13,422 bases of DNA from Pseudomonadota bacterium (GTDB lineage Bacteria; Pseudomonadota; Gammaproteobacteria; Steroidobacterales; Steroidobacteraceae): positions 1-13,422 of the forward strand of contig JAKBCG010000032.1 of assembly GCA_021808035.1 (NCBI GenBank), read 5' to 3'. The notes beneath the pieces are model-generated. The model searched no databases and was not told where the DNA came from. It was given only the letters and a program-made list of their open reading frames with translations. The stretch's first letter is position 1, and the number at the start of each line of letters is the position of its first letter. A program made the translations under genes and the position numbers. This document shows positions 6,024 to 13,422 of this stretch, in pieces.

Positions 6024-6115
6024 TCTCCGCAAGCGTTCGAGGGAGGTACGCATCCCGCCGATCCGCAGACGAATTATCCTAGACGGCGGATGACGCGACC
6101 GTAGGAGCAGCCTTC

Positions 6116-7726
6116 ATGATCAACGGGACGGTGATCGATCTTTCCCGCCTGCAGTTCGCAGCGACCGCGCTGTATCACTTCTTGTTCGTGCCGCTGACGC
6201 TCGGGATGAGCTTTCTGCTCGCGGCGATGGAAACCGTCTATGTGACCACCGGACGGCCGATCTACCGGCGGATGGCGATGTTCTGGGGCAGGTTGTTCAT
6301 GATCAACTTCGCGCTCGGCGTCGCGACGGGGCTCACGATGGAGTTCCAGTTCGGTACGAACTGGTCGTTCTACTCGAGTTTCGTCGGCGACATCTTCGGC
6401 GCACCGCTCGCGATCGAAGGGTTGATGGCGTTCTTCATGGAATCGACGTTCATCGGCCTGATGGTGTTCGGCTGGCATCGACTGTCGAAGGGCCAGCACC
6501 TCGCGGTCACCTGGCTCGTGGCCCTGGCGTCGAACCTCTCGGCGCTGTGGATCCTGGTCGCGAATGGGTTCATGCAGGACCCGCAGGGCGCCGCGTTCGA
6601 TCCGACGACGATGCGGATGCACCTGACGAGCTTCCAGGACCTGATCTTCAGTCCGGACGCCCAGTCGAAATTCGTGCACACCAGCATCGCCGGATACGTC
6701 ACCGGCGCGATCTTCGTGGCCGGCGTCAGTGCGTACTACCTGCTGCGCAATCGGCACGTCGAGCTCGCGAAGCGGTCGTTCCGGATGGCCGTGCTGTTCG
6801 GTGTGCTCGCGACGATCGGCGTGGTCACGCTGGGCGATGCGTTGGGATTCGTCGATGCGCAGGCGCAGCCGACGAAACTGGCGGCGATGGAGGGACTGTG
6901 GAAGACCGAACCGGCGCCTCTGCCGCTCAATCTGATCGCATTCCCGGACCAGGCGCAGCAGCGGAACCACGGCGCGGTGCAGATCCCGGCGGTGCTGTCG
7001 CTGCTGGAGACACACTCACTCGACGGGACGGTGCCCGCGATCGACGCGCTCGAGCGTCAGGCCGTGCGGCAGGTCGAGGACGGCATCCCGGCAGTGCAGG
7101 CCCTGCAAACGCTGTCGCGCAACCCAGAGGACCCGGCGGCGCTGGCACAGTTCAATGCGCACCGGGAAGACCTCGGCTACGGCTTCCTGGTGCAGCGTTA
7201 CGCGCCTGACCTGACCCGGGTCACGCCCGCCGAGATCCGCCAGGCGGCGAGGGACTCGATACCCCCGGTCGCGGCGGTGTTCTGGAGTTTCCGGGTGATG
7301 GTCGGGACCGGCTTGGCGATGCTGGCCTTCTTCGTGCTCGCGACCTTGTATTCCCTGCGCAATCGCATCCAGGAGAAGCCCTGGCTGCTCAAGCTCGCGA
7401 TGGGGATGATTCCGGTTCCGTTCCTGGCCAATGAGGCCGGGTGGTTGGTGGCCGAACTCGGGCGCCAGCCCTGGACGGTCTACGGCGTGCTGCCGACCTG
7501 GATGAGCGTGTCGACCCACAGCGTCGGCTACATGGCGTTCTCGCTGATCGGTTTCGTCGCGCTCTACTCGACGTTCATCGCGATCGAAATGTACCTGATG
7601 GTACGGACCATCCGCATCGGGCCGCCGGAGGCTCGCGGCCCGCGCGGTCCGCAGCCACGGCCACGCCCGATGCCGGCCGGCGGAGCATTCGCGACCGCGC
7701 CTCATGCGGCGAGAACGGGGGACTGA
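6116..7726 (+). CDS. cydA: Cytochrome bd ubiquinol oxidase subunit I (CydA), long Q-loop type
   Basis: Catalytic subunit of the copper-free, high-affinity quinol oxidase of the inner membrane; it carries hemes b558, b595 and d and reduces O2 to water. It has 536 residues. Heme ligands are His21 (ALYHFLF), His188 (KFVHTS) and Met395 (FWSFRVMVG), each two residues on from E. coli His19/His186/Met393. Glu101 and Glu109 of the proton and O2 site are present in IEGLMAFFMES. The quinol-binding Lys254 and Glu259 lie in TKLAAMEG, and the Q-loop between about 255 and 385 is of the long E. coli type. GWLVAELGRQPW is intact, so this is a true bd oxidase rather than a CIO variant lacking it. AGGAG at 6103-6107, 8 nt before the ATG, fixes the start. 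The C-terminal ~30 residues are Pro/Arg/Gly-rich. The 92-bp upstream gap shows no FNR or ArcA site that I can recognise. Confidence 0.97.
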   Translation: MINGTVIDLSRLQFAATALYHFLFVPLTLGMSFLLAAMETVYVTTGRPIYRRMAMFWGRLFMINFALGVATGLTMEFQFGTNWSFYSSFVGDIFGAPLAIEGLMAFFMESTFIGLMVFGWHRLSKGQHLAVTWLVALASNLSALWILVANGFMQDPQGAAFDPTTMRMHLTSFQDLIFSPDAQSKFVHTSIAGYVTGAIFVAGVSAYYLLRNRHVELAKRSFRMAVLFGVLATIGVVTLGDALGFVDAQAQPTKLAAMEGLWKTEPAPLPLNLIAFPDQAQQRNHGAVQIPAVLSLLETHSLDGTVPAIDALERQAVRQVEDGIPAVQALQTLSRNPEDPAALAQFNAHREDLGYGFLVQRYAPDLTRVTPAEIRQAARDSIPPVAAVFWSFRVMVGTGLAMLAFFVLATLYSLRNRIQEKPWLLKLAMGMIPVPFLANEAGWLVAELGRQPWTVYGVLPTWMSVSTHSVGYMAFSLIGFVALYSTFIAIEMYLMVRTIRIGPPEARGPRGPQPRPRPMPAGGAFATAPHAARTGD

Positions 7727-7729
7727 GCC

Positions 7730-8863
7730 ATGAACGGCTATGCGATCGCACAAATCATCTGGTGGCTGCTGCTCGGCGTCCTGCTCGTCGGGCTCGCGGT
7801 GATGGTGGGCATGGACATGGGCGTCGGCGCGAGCTTGCGCTACGTCGGTCGCACCGACACCGAGCGACGGGTCGCGTTGAACATCATCGGACCGCACTGG
7901 GACGGCAACCAGGTCTGGTTCATCCTCGGCGGCGGGGCGATATTCGCGGCGTTTCCGTTGATTTACGCCACGGCCTTCTCGGGCTTCTACGTCGTGATGC
8001 TGCTGCTGCTGTGGACGATGATCCTGCGACCGATCGGTTTCGAATATCGCAGCCGGATCGGGAATCCCGCCTGGCGCGGCGCGTGGGACTGGGCGCTGGT
8101 CGTGAGCGGCGCGGTGCCGATGGTCGTGTTCGGCGCGGCATTCGGCAACCTGTTTCGCGGGGTGCCGTTCCACTTCGAGTGGAACATGACTTCGTTCTAC
8201 ACCGGCGGCTTTCTCGGCTTGCTGAACCCGTTCGCGGTGACGACGGGAGTGCTGTCGCTCGCGATGTCCGTGATGATGGGGTCGCTCACCGTGATGAACG
8301 GGGCCGAGGGTACGATGGCCGCGCGCGCCCGGGGTCTCGCTCAGGTCGCGGGGACGGTCGCGATCGCGGTGTTCGCGATCGACGGGTTCTGGGTGCATTC
8401 GATGGCGGGTTATCACTGGGTGAGCGGCCCGGGGCCGGGGATCCCGCAGACGCCGTTGCAGCAAGCCGTGATCACCTCGCCGGGAGCGTGGTTCGGCAAT
8501 TTCACCGCGCACCCGGTTCTCTGGTGCGTCCCCGTTCTCGGATTCGCCGGCATGATCGGCGCGATCCTCGCGGCGCGAGCGAAGTTCTCGCACCTCGGAT
8601 GGTGGTCGGGTGCCTTGGCGTGGATCGGCGTGATCGGCACCGCGGGCAGCGCCCTGTTCCCGTTCATGCTGCCGTCGAGCAGCGACCCGTCGATGAGCTT
8701 GACGGTGTGGAACTCCAGTTCGAGCGAGCTGACCCTGCGCTGGATGATCGGTTTCACCGTGTTCTTCGTCCCGCTGATACTCTGGTACACCGGGTGGGCG
8801 TTCTGGGTGATGCGCGGCAAGATCACCCCGGACATGGTCGAAAGCGACGAGCACGCGTACTGA
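7730..8863 (+). CDS. cydB: Cytochrome bd ubiquinol oxidase subunit II (CydB)
   Basis: Structural partner of CydA in the membrane, 377 residues, close to the E. coli length. Family signatures are clear: VMVGMDMGVGA at 24-34, NIIGPHWDGNQVWFILGGG from residue 51, the LRPIGFEYRS motif near residue 100 with the conserved Arg, and the C-terminal FMLPSSSDPSMSLTVWNSSS block. Eight to nine hydrophobic helices are evident. The ATG is 3 nt after the cydA stop, and cydX follows 10 nt after the CydB stop, so the three oxidase subunits are co-translated. FNFAxG-type CIO features are absent. Nothing in the sequence looks damaged. Confidence 0.97.
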   Translation: MNGYAIAQIIWWLLLGVLLVGLAVMVGMDMGVGASLRYVGRTDTERRVALNIIGPHWDGNQVWFILGGGAIFAAFPLIYATAFSGFYVVMLLLLWTMILRPIGFEYRSRIGNPAWRGAWDWALVVSGAVPMVVFGAAFGNLFRGVPFHFEWNMTSFYTGGFLGLLNPFAVTTGVLSLAMSVMMGSLTVMNGAEGTMAARARGLAQVAGTVAIAVFAIDGFWVHSMAGYHWVSGPGPGIPQTPLQQAVITSPGAWFGNFTAHPVLWCVPVLGFAGMIGAILAARAKFSHLGWWSGALAWIGVIGTAGSALFPFMLPSSSDPSMSLTVWNSSSSELTLRWMIGFTVFFVPLILWYTGWAFWVMRGKITPDMVESDEHAY

Positions 8864-8873
8864 GGGCAAGCCG

Positions 8874-9083
8874 ATGAGAAGCTTCCTGTATTTCCTGCTG
8901 TTCATGGTCGTCGCCGTGATGATCATCGTGCTCGCCGCGATCCTCGGCGACGAGGGCGCTTGGTATTTCGCCTGGCTGATCGGCACGACGATGATCGTGC
9001 TGGTCAGCGCGGCCGGCGGCGCGATGCTCGACGCGAGCGAAGGCGCCGGTCCCCAGGGCGGTGATTCGACGGAGCACGGTTGA
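8874..9083 (+). CDS. cydX: CydX-like small subunit with an extra N-terminal membrane helix
   Basis: A 69-residue protein in the expected place after cydB. Residues 30-37, WYFAWLIG, match the hallmark MWYFAWILG of CydX (YbgT), which stabilises heme d/b595 in E. coli bd-I, and the helix continues to about residue 52. Usual CydX proteins are 30-40 residues with one helix and begin at or next to that motif. Here an additional hydrophobic helix (about residues 3-24) precedes it, followed by an acidic GDEGA linker and a polar tail of 15 or so residues. GAGGG at 8862-8866, 7 nt upstream, supports ATG 8874. No start codon immediately precedes WYFAW, so the extension belongs to the protein. A start at internal Met16 has no ribosome-binding site and would still leave 14 extra residues. 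Function of the extra helix is unknown. Confidence 0.78.
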   Translation: MRSFLYFLLFMVVAVMIIVLAAILGDEGAWYFAWLIGTTMIVLVSAAGGAMLDASEGAGPQGGDSTEHG

Positions 9084-9097
9084 CGGCGTAGCTGTCG

Positions 9098-10912
9098 GTG
9101 TCCTCGATCGAAGCGACCGCGGCGCCGCCCGACTCGCCCGGCCGGAGCGCCGCGGCCGAGTGGCTCCGCCGGGAGGGCCGTCGCATCTCCCGGCCGATGC
9201 GGGTCGCGGCGTTCCTGACCGCATCGTACGCGCTCGCGCTGACGGCACAGGCGTGGGTGCTCTCCGGGGTCCTCGTGGCGGGGGTTTTCCGACGGGTCGC
9301 ACCCGCGTCCCTGTGGCCGCAGTGGACGGCGTTGCTCGCGCTCGCGCTGCTGCGCTTCGGCCTCAGCCTCGGTGGGCGGCGAACCGCGTTGCGGGCGGCG
9401 CAGACGATCGCCGGGGACCTGCGGGGGCGCCTGTCACGCGGCGCCGAGGCGCTCGGGCCCTGCGGGCTGCGCGCGCAGGCGAGCGGCGACCTGATCACCC
9501 GCCTGGTCGACGGCGTCGACGCCATCCTGGCCTATTTCGCACGCTATCTGCCACAGATCGGCAGCGCGGTCCTGGTGCCCTGCGTGGTGCTCGCGTGCGT
9601 GTTCCCGGTCGATTGGCTGTCCGGCCTCGTGTTGCTGCTGACCGCGCCGCTGATCCCGCTGTTCATGGTGCTGGTGGGTCGGGCGGCGGGGCGGGCGAGC
9701 GAGGAACGCCACGATCAGCTGAGGCAGCTCGGCGCAGCTTCCCTCGACGCGCTCGGCGGGCTCGCGACCTTGCGGCAGCTGGGTGCGGCCGAGCGCTTCG
9801 CGCAGCGCTTGGAGGAGGAGAACGAAGCGTATCGCGTGCTCACGATGCAGGTGCTGCGCATCGCGTTCCTCTCGGCACTGGTGCTCGAGTTCCTGGCGAT
9901 GGTCAGCATCGCGGTGGTCGCGGTGCTGATCGGCTTTCGACTGCTGTGGGGCGACCTGTCGCTGCGCCACGGCCTGTTCGTGCTGCTGCTGGCGCCGGAG
10001 TTCTACCTGCCGCTGCGGGCGCTCGGCGGCTTGCGTCACGTGCGGATGGATGCACTCGCGGCCGCACAGGCACTCGCGGGCTTCGACGCCGGCGACGTCG
10101 GCCGGCCGACGCGCGGCGGACGCGTCGCGCCGCGGATCGGCAGTGAGCCGCGGAACGACAGTGAGCCGCGGAACGACCGTGAGCCGCCACGGTTGCGGAT
10201 CGAGGGCGTGAGCTACCGGCATCCCGGACGCGAGCATGGGCTGCGCGACTGCGATTTCTCGATCGAACCGCGACGGGTCACCGCGCTCGTCGGCGAGACC
10301 GGATCCGGCAAGAGCACCCTGTTGCAACTGTTGCTGGCCTTCGACGCGCCGCAGGGCGGCCGGATCCTGGTCGACGACGTCGACCTGTCGGCGCTCGACG
10401 TGGTCGGCTGGCGCGACACCGTGGCGTGGGTCCCGCAGCAGGCGCATGTCTTCGAAGGCACCGTGCGCGACAACCTGCGGCTCGCGTTGCCCACGGCCGA
10501 CGACGTCGCGCTGCGGCGCGTTGCAGAGCGCAGTGGTCTCGCGGACGTCCTGGCGCGATTGCCGAAGGGCTGGGATACACCGCTCGGTGAGCGCGGCTTC
10601 GGCCTCTCCGGGGGCGAGTTGCAGCGGTTGGCGATCGCCCGGGCGCTGCTGCGCGAGTCCGCCCGCGTATGGCTGCTCGATGAGCCGACCGCGCATCTGG
10701 ATGCCGAAGGCGCGGACCGGATCGACGGTTTGATCCGGGCGGCGGCGGCGACCCGCACCGTCGTCGTGGTGGCGCACCGGTTGAACGCCGCGCGGCGAGC
10801 GGACCGGGTGGTCGTGCTGCGCGACGGGCGGGTGATCGAGCAGGGGCCGCCCGCGGCGCTCGCGCGTGCGCAGGGCGCGTATGCCGACCTGCTGGGCGCG
10901 GAGCGCGCATGA
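9098..10912 (+). CDS. cydD: CydD, ABC transporter subunit of the CydDC glutathione/cysteine exporter
   Basis: Half-transporter of 604 residues: six-helix membrane domain (about 35-310) and C-terminal ATPase. With CydC it forms the inner-membrane exporter of glutathione and cysteine (heme has also been proposed) needed to assemble cytochrome bd. The FVLLLAPEFYLPLRALG segment (294-310) is a CydD signature. ATPase motifs are complete: Walker A GETGSGKS (399-406), signature LSGGE (503-507), Walker B WLLDEP with Asp528-Glu529, H-loop His560. The start is a GTG at 9098, 14 nt after the cydX stop, with a poor ribosome-binding site; it is favoured because AEWLRREG (20-27) aligns with the start of known CydD. 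The linker between the domains carries a short tandem repeat. The stop overlaps the cydC ATG. Confidence 0.93.
   Translation: MSSIEATAAPPDSPGRSAAAEWLRREGRRISRPMRVAAFLTASYALALTAQAWVLSGVLVAGVFRRVAPASLWPQWTALLALALLRFGLSLGGRRTALRAAQTIAGDLRGRLSRGAEALGPCGLRAQASGDLITRLVDGVDAILAYFARYLPQIGSAVLVPCVVLACVFPVDWLSGLVLLLTAPLIPLFMVLVGRAAGRASEERHDQLRQLGAASLDALGGLATLRQLGAAERFAQRLEEENEAYRVLTMQVLRIAFLSALVLEFLAMVSIAVVAVLIGFRLLWGDLSLRHGLFVLLLAPEFYLPLRALGGLRHVRMDALAAAQALAGFDAGDVGRPTRGGRVAPRIGSEPRNDSEPRNDREPPRLRIEGVSYRHPGREHGLRDCDFSIEPRRVTALVGETGSGKSTLLQLLLAFDAPQGGRILVDDVDLSALDVVGWRDTVAWVPQQAHVFEGTVRDNLRLALPTADDVALRRVAERSGLADVLARLPKGWDTPLGERGFGLSGGELQRLAIARALLRESARVWLLDEPTAHLDAEGADRIDGLIRAAAATRTVVVVAHRLNAARRADRVVVLRDGRVIEQGPPAALARAQGAYADLLGAERA
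10141..10187 (+). repeat. 18-bp tandem repeat in the CydD interdomain linker
   Basis: CAGTGAGCCGCGGAACGA occurs twice with no mismatch (10141-10158 and 10159-10176), followed by a partial third copy, CCGTGAGCCGC (10177-10187). The unit is in frame and encodes Ser-Glu-Pro-Arg-Asn-Asp twice, then Arg-Glu-Pro. It sits at residues 349-363, between the membrane domain and the ATPase, where length change is likely to be tolerated. Recent slippage is the likely origin. Confidence 0.93.
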
Positions 10913-12636
10913 TCCGGGAGTCGGCGCCGATTTTGCACCGGCTGCTGACTGCATTGCACCCGGTCCGCCGATGGATGCAGGGCGGTGCGGCGCTCGCATT
11001 GCTCGCGGCGCTCGCGGCGATCGGCTTGATGGCGGTGTCGGGCTGGTTCATCGCCGCGATGGCCGTGGCGGGAGCGACCGGTGCGGCGATCAACTATTAC
11101 ACGCCGGCCGCGGCGATTCGCGCGTTCGCGATCCTGCGCAGCGGCGGACGCTACGCCGAGCGAGTCGTGACCCACGAGGCGACGTTGCGCGGTCTCAGCG
11201 GACTGCGGGCCGGGCTGTTTCGGCGTCTGATTCCGCTCGCGCCGGCGCGTCTGGCGGCGCTGCGCAGCGCCGAGCTGTTCGCGCGCCTGCGCAGCGACAT
11301 CGATGCGATGGAGCATTTCTATCTCGCAGTGCTGGTTCCCGCCACGGTCGCGATACTCAGCGTCGCGGCCGCCGCGCTCGTGTGTTTCGTCGTGTCGCCG
11401 GCCGTCGCCGGCGTGCTGTTGCTCGGCGCGGCGGGTGCGGGCGTCGTGCTGCCGGGGTGGATACGGCGTCGCGCGACCGCCGACGCCGTGCAGGCGGTCG
11501 GCGAGGCGGCCGAGTTGCGGGGACTCCTGCTCGATGCGTTCCGCGGCCATGCCGAACTGCTCGCCTGGAATGCCGTCGATTCTCATCGCGCCCGCGTCGC
11601 GGCGCTCGCGTGCCGTCTCGATGCTCACCGCGCCCGCGCGGAAGGATGGGAGGCGGCGAGCGGCGCGGCGACCGGGTCGTTCGCGCAGCTGACCTTGATC
11701 GCGGTGATCGCGGTCGCTCTCGCCGCGGTGCGTCGGGGCGGCTGGTCGCCGCCCTTGCTCGTGATGCTCGCGCTCCTGGTGCTGGCGGCCTTCGAGGTGA
11801 TCGCGCCGCTGTCCGAGGCTCTCGCGAAATGGCCGGCGACGCGCAGATCGTGCGAACGGGTGTTCGCGCTGATCGATACGCCGCCCGCGTTCGTCGAGCC
11901 CGATCACAGCGCGCCGTTGCCGTCGCGACCGGCGATCGTCTTCGAGCACGCGTGTCTGCGTTATGCGGACGACCTGCCCTGGGCCCTCGACGACGTGAAC
12001 TTGTCGTTGACGCCCGGTGCACGGGTGGCCGTCGTGGGAGCGTCCGGCGCCGGGAAGAGCTCGCTGCTCGCGGCGCTGCTGAAATTCCAGCCGCTGCAGA
12101 AGGGGCGGGTGCTGTTCGGCGGGCGACCGCTCTCGGAGCTGCAGGGTGACGTGCTGCGCCGGCACGTCGCGGTGATCGCGCAGCACACCGTGCTGTTCAA
12201 CCAGAGCCTGCTCGACAACCTGCTGCTCGCGGCCCCCGACGCTGATGCCGAGTGCATCGAACGGGCGATCGCCAGGGCGCAGCTGACCTCGTTCGTCGCG
12301 TCGCTCCCCCAGGGCTACGACACCGTGCTCGGCGATGCGGGCGCGCGGGTGTCCGGCGGCGAGGCGCGGCGCATCGCGGTGGCTCGCGCGCTGTTGCTGG
12401 ACGCGCCGGTGATGGTTCTCGACGAGCCCACCGAGGGTTTGGATGCGCGCACCGCCCAGGATCTCTACGCGGCGCTGGCCGAGGCGGCCTGTGATCGAAC
12501 GGTGCTGCTGATCACCCATCGCCTGGGCGGTCTCGCCCGTCTGGTCGACGAGGTGGTGGTGATGGCCGCCGGACGGGTGAGCGAGCGTCTCGGTGTGCAG
12601 GACTATCTCGACCGCGAGCGCCGGCGCAGCGCTTGA
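10909..12636 (+). CDS. cydC: CydC, ABC transporter subunit of the CydDC exporter
   Basis: Second half-transporter of the CydDC pair, 575 residues. The membrane domain has the CydC hallmarks: SGWFIAAMAVAG (44-55), NYYTPAAAIRAFAILR (62-77) and GRYAERVVTHEATLRGL (80-96). The ATPase is complete: Walker A GASGAGKS (377-384), signature VSGGE (481-485), Walker B VMVLDEP with Asp505-Glu506, H-loop His537. The ATG overlaps the cydD stop as ATGA, implying coupled translation and equal amounts of the two chains. The order cydD-cydC is the same as in E. coli, but here the pair directly follows cydABX in one run of genes, while in E. coli it is at a separate locus. No clear terminator follows; a GC-rich imperfect hairpin at 12733-12763 lacks a T-run. 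Confidence 0.94.
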   Translation: MIRESAPILHRLLTALHPVRRWMQGGAALALLAALAAIGLMAVSGWFIAAMAVAGATGAAINYYTPAAAIRAFAILRSGGRYAERVVTHEATLRGLSGLRAGLFRRLIPLAPARLAALRSAELFARLRSDIDAMEHFYLAVLVPATVAILSVAAAALVCFVVSPAVAGVLLLGAAGAGVVLPGWIRRRATADAVQAVGEAAELRGLLLDAFRGHAELLAWNAVDSHRARVAALACRLDAHRARAEGWEAASGAATGSFAQLTLIAVIAVALAAVRRGGWSPPLLVMLALLVLAAFEVIAPLSEALAKWPATRRSCERVFALIDTPPAFVEPDHSAPLPSRPAIVFEHACLRYADDLPWALDDVNLSLTPGARVAVVGASGAGKSSLLAALLKFQPLQKGRVLFGGRPLSELQGDVLRRHVAVIAQHTVLFNQSLLDNLLLAAPDADAECIERAIARAQLTSFVASLPQGYDTVLGDAGARVSGGEARRIAVARALLLDAPVMVLDEPTEGLDARTAQDLYAALAEAACDRTVLLITHRLGGLARLVDEVVVMAAGRVSERLGVQDYLDRERRRSA

Positions 12637-12943
12637 CTATCGTGTGATCGGCGTTGTAGCCTCAAAGGAGCATGAGGACTCCACTATAAATCATGCGTTG
12701 CATCATCCAAAACGCTCGTCGTCAATTGCAAGCGCCGCCGCCCATGCAGGGTGGTGCGCGGCGGATCGATCCCGGATCCGCGCTCCAGGGCCCGCCGATC
12801 GCACTGTCGGGCCGACAGGTCATTCTCCAGCGCTGATCGATCCGCGGCCGCTCGGGCCGCCGTCCGTTCGCAGCCATCATTCGCAAGGAGCGTCGGTGTA
12901 TCGCCGGTATGGCGGCCCGACCTTGCCCGGGAGAGTTCGACCC
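12637..12943. other. Spacer between cydC and patA, no convincing gene
   Basis: The first ~90 bases are clearly less GC-rich than the surroundings and contain TATAAA at 12685-12690, a possible -10 without a good -35 at 17 nt. An imperfect hairpin (CGCCGC and CGCCC at 12733-12743 against GGGTG and GCGGCG at 12749-12763) could weaken readthrough from cydC. AAGGAG at 12885-12890 stands 5 nt before an in-frame GTG of the next gene. A 47-codon frame starting at 12693 has no ribosome-binding site and resembles nothing I know. I see no sigma-54 promoter. Confidence 0.6.
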
Positions 12944-13422
12944 ATGCGCCTTTCATCACAAGACAGCTTGCAGCTTTCACGTCGTTACCTCGATCTGATC
13001 TCGGGGAGACCGCTATCCACGGGCGAGATCCATGCGTTCATCGAGGAGACCGTCGCCTCCTACGAGCAATACGTGAACCGGGGCTTCCTCACCTACCGAA
13101 AATCCGTCACAGAGTCGGGTCAGTTCGCGGCGCTCGAATGGTCCGGTAGCGGGAGCATCCTGCGCGACGTGCTCGGCCGCGAGTACATCGACTGCCTCGG
13201 CGGGTACGGCATCTTCAGCGCCGGAATCAATCATCCGCGAATCGTCAAGGCGGTCACGGATCAGTTGCAGCGGATGGCGCTCAACAGCCAGGAACTGCTC
13301 GAGCCCTGGCGTGCGGCGCTCGCGAAGATCCTCGCGGCGATCACCCCGGGGGATCTCGCGTGCAGCTTCTTCATCAACAACGGCACCGATGCGATCGAGG
13401 GCGCGATCAAGCTCGCGCGCCT
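12944..13422 (+). CDS. patA: Putrescine aminotransferase (class III, PatA/YgjG-like), 3' end cut by the window
   Basis: Only the first 159 codons are present. Putrescine aminotransferase is a PLP enzyme that moves the amino group of putrescine to 2-oxoglutarate, the first step of putrescine use as carbon or nitrogen source. The visible part tracks E. coli YgjG block by block: VNRGFLTYRKSVTESG (44-59), ALEWSGSG, EYIDCLGGYGIFSAGINHP (about 80-98), LNSQELLEPWRAALAKIL and CSFFINNGTDAIEGAIKLA, the last being the PLP-phosphate-binding NNGT region. The catalytic lysine would lie beyond the edge. ATG 12944 has GGGAG 10 nt upstream and fits the YgjG N-terminus; a GTG at 12896 in the same frame, with a better AAGGAG at 5 nt, would add 16 residues. 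Other diamine/ornithine class III transaminases are possible but less similar. Confidence 0.88.
   Translation, partial: MRLSSQDSLQLSRRYLDLISGRPLSTGEIHAFIEETVASYEQYVNRGFLTYRKSVTESGQFAALEWSGSGSILRDVLGREYIDCLGGYGIFSAGINHPRIVKAVTDQLQRMALNSQELLEPWRAALAKILAAITPGDLACSFFINNGTDAIEGAIKLAR

Noticed and set aside
6055..6089. CCGCCG/CGGCGG inverted repeat in front of cydA, considered as an operator or terminator
   Set aside because: Six GC pairs with a 23-nt loop are unremarkable at this GC content, there is no T-run, and no FNR/ArcA-like half-sites are present.
7016..8986. A 656-codon minus-strand frame opposite cydA/cydB
   Set aside because: The translation is dominated by Arg, His, Glu and Pro with no domain, and the plus-strand genes are unmistakable; a GC-rich shadow frame.
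10213..12519. A 768-codon minus-strand frame opposite cydD/cydC
   Set aside because: Low-complexity Arg/Gln/His composition, opposite two complete ABC transporter genes; a shadow frame.
12693..12836. A 47-codon plus-strand frame in the cydC-patA spacer
   Set aside because: No ribosome-binding site, no recognisable motif, and a composition expected by chance.
12909..12927. A TGGC...TTGC pair resembling a sigma-54 promoter before patA
   Set aside because: The spacing between TGGC and TTGC is 9 nt instead of 7 and the rest of the consensus is missing.

Overview
This is a 13.4 kb piece of a very GC-rich proteobacterial chromosome. Gene content (FabB-type ketosynthase, PatA-type putrescine aminotransferase, cydABX-cydDC, a SigF/NrsF pair) suits a high-GC gammaproteobacterium or a close proteobacterial relative; the exact lineage cannot be fixed from sequence alone. 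Both ends are cut: fabB enters from the left without its first ~80 codons, and patA runs off the right edge after 159 codons. I see no tRNA, rRNA, insertion sequence or CRISPR array.

Layout. (1) 1-988, plus strand: 3' part of fabB. (2) 1055-3456, minus strand: a tight four-gene bufferin operon, transcribed bufA, bufB, bufC, then a DoxX-family membrane protein. (3) 3457-3702: a divergent control region with two back-to-back ECF-type promoters sharing a 13-bp element as a perfect inverted repeat. (4) 3703-4864, plus strand: an ECF sigma factor overlapping an NrsF (DUF1109) membrane anti-sigma factor. (5) 4911-5357, minus strand: a small CoA-binding protein. (6) 5430-6023, plus strand: an HD-domain metalloprotein. 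(7) 6116-12636, plus strand: a five-gene cytochrome bd cluster, cydA-cydB-cydX-cydD-cydC, closely spaced or overlapping throughout. (8) 12637-12943: a 307-bp spacer without a convincing gene. (9) 12944 to the end, plus strand: 5' part of a putrescine aminotransferase.

How the genes work together. Regions 2-4 look like one self-contained metal-stress circuit. The membrane anti-sigma factor, with cysteines in or near its membrane helices, would hold the sigma factor until a thiophilic metal such as copper or cadmium is present. The freed sigma factor would then read both its own promoter and the bufferin promoter. The output is a secreted four-cysteine peptide (BufA) modified by an iron-dependent MNIO enzyme (BufB) with its partner (BufC) to sequester metal in the periplasm. 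Region 7 makes a quinol oxidase that contains heme but no copper, together with its small subunit and the CydDC exporter needed for its assembly. Its CydX-like subunit is unusual: the CydX motif sits on a second membrane helix behind an extra N-terminal helix.
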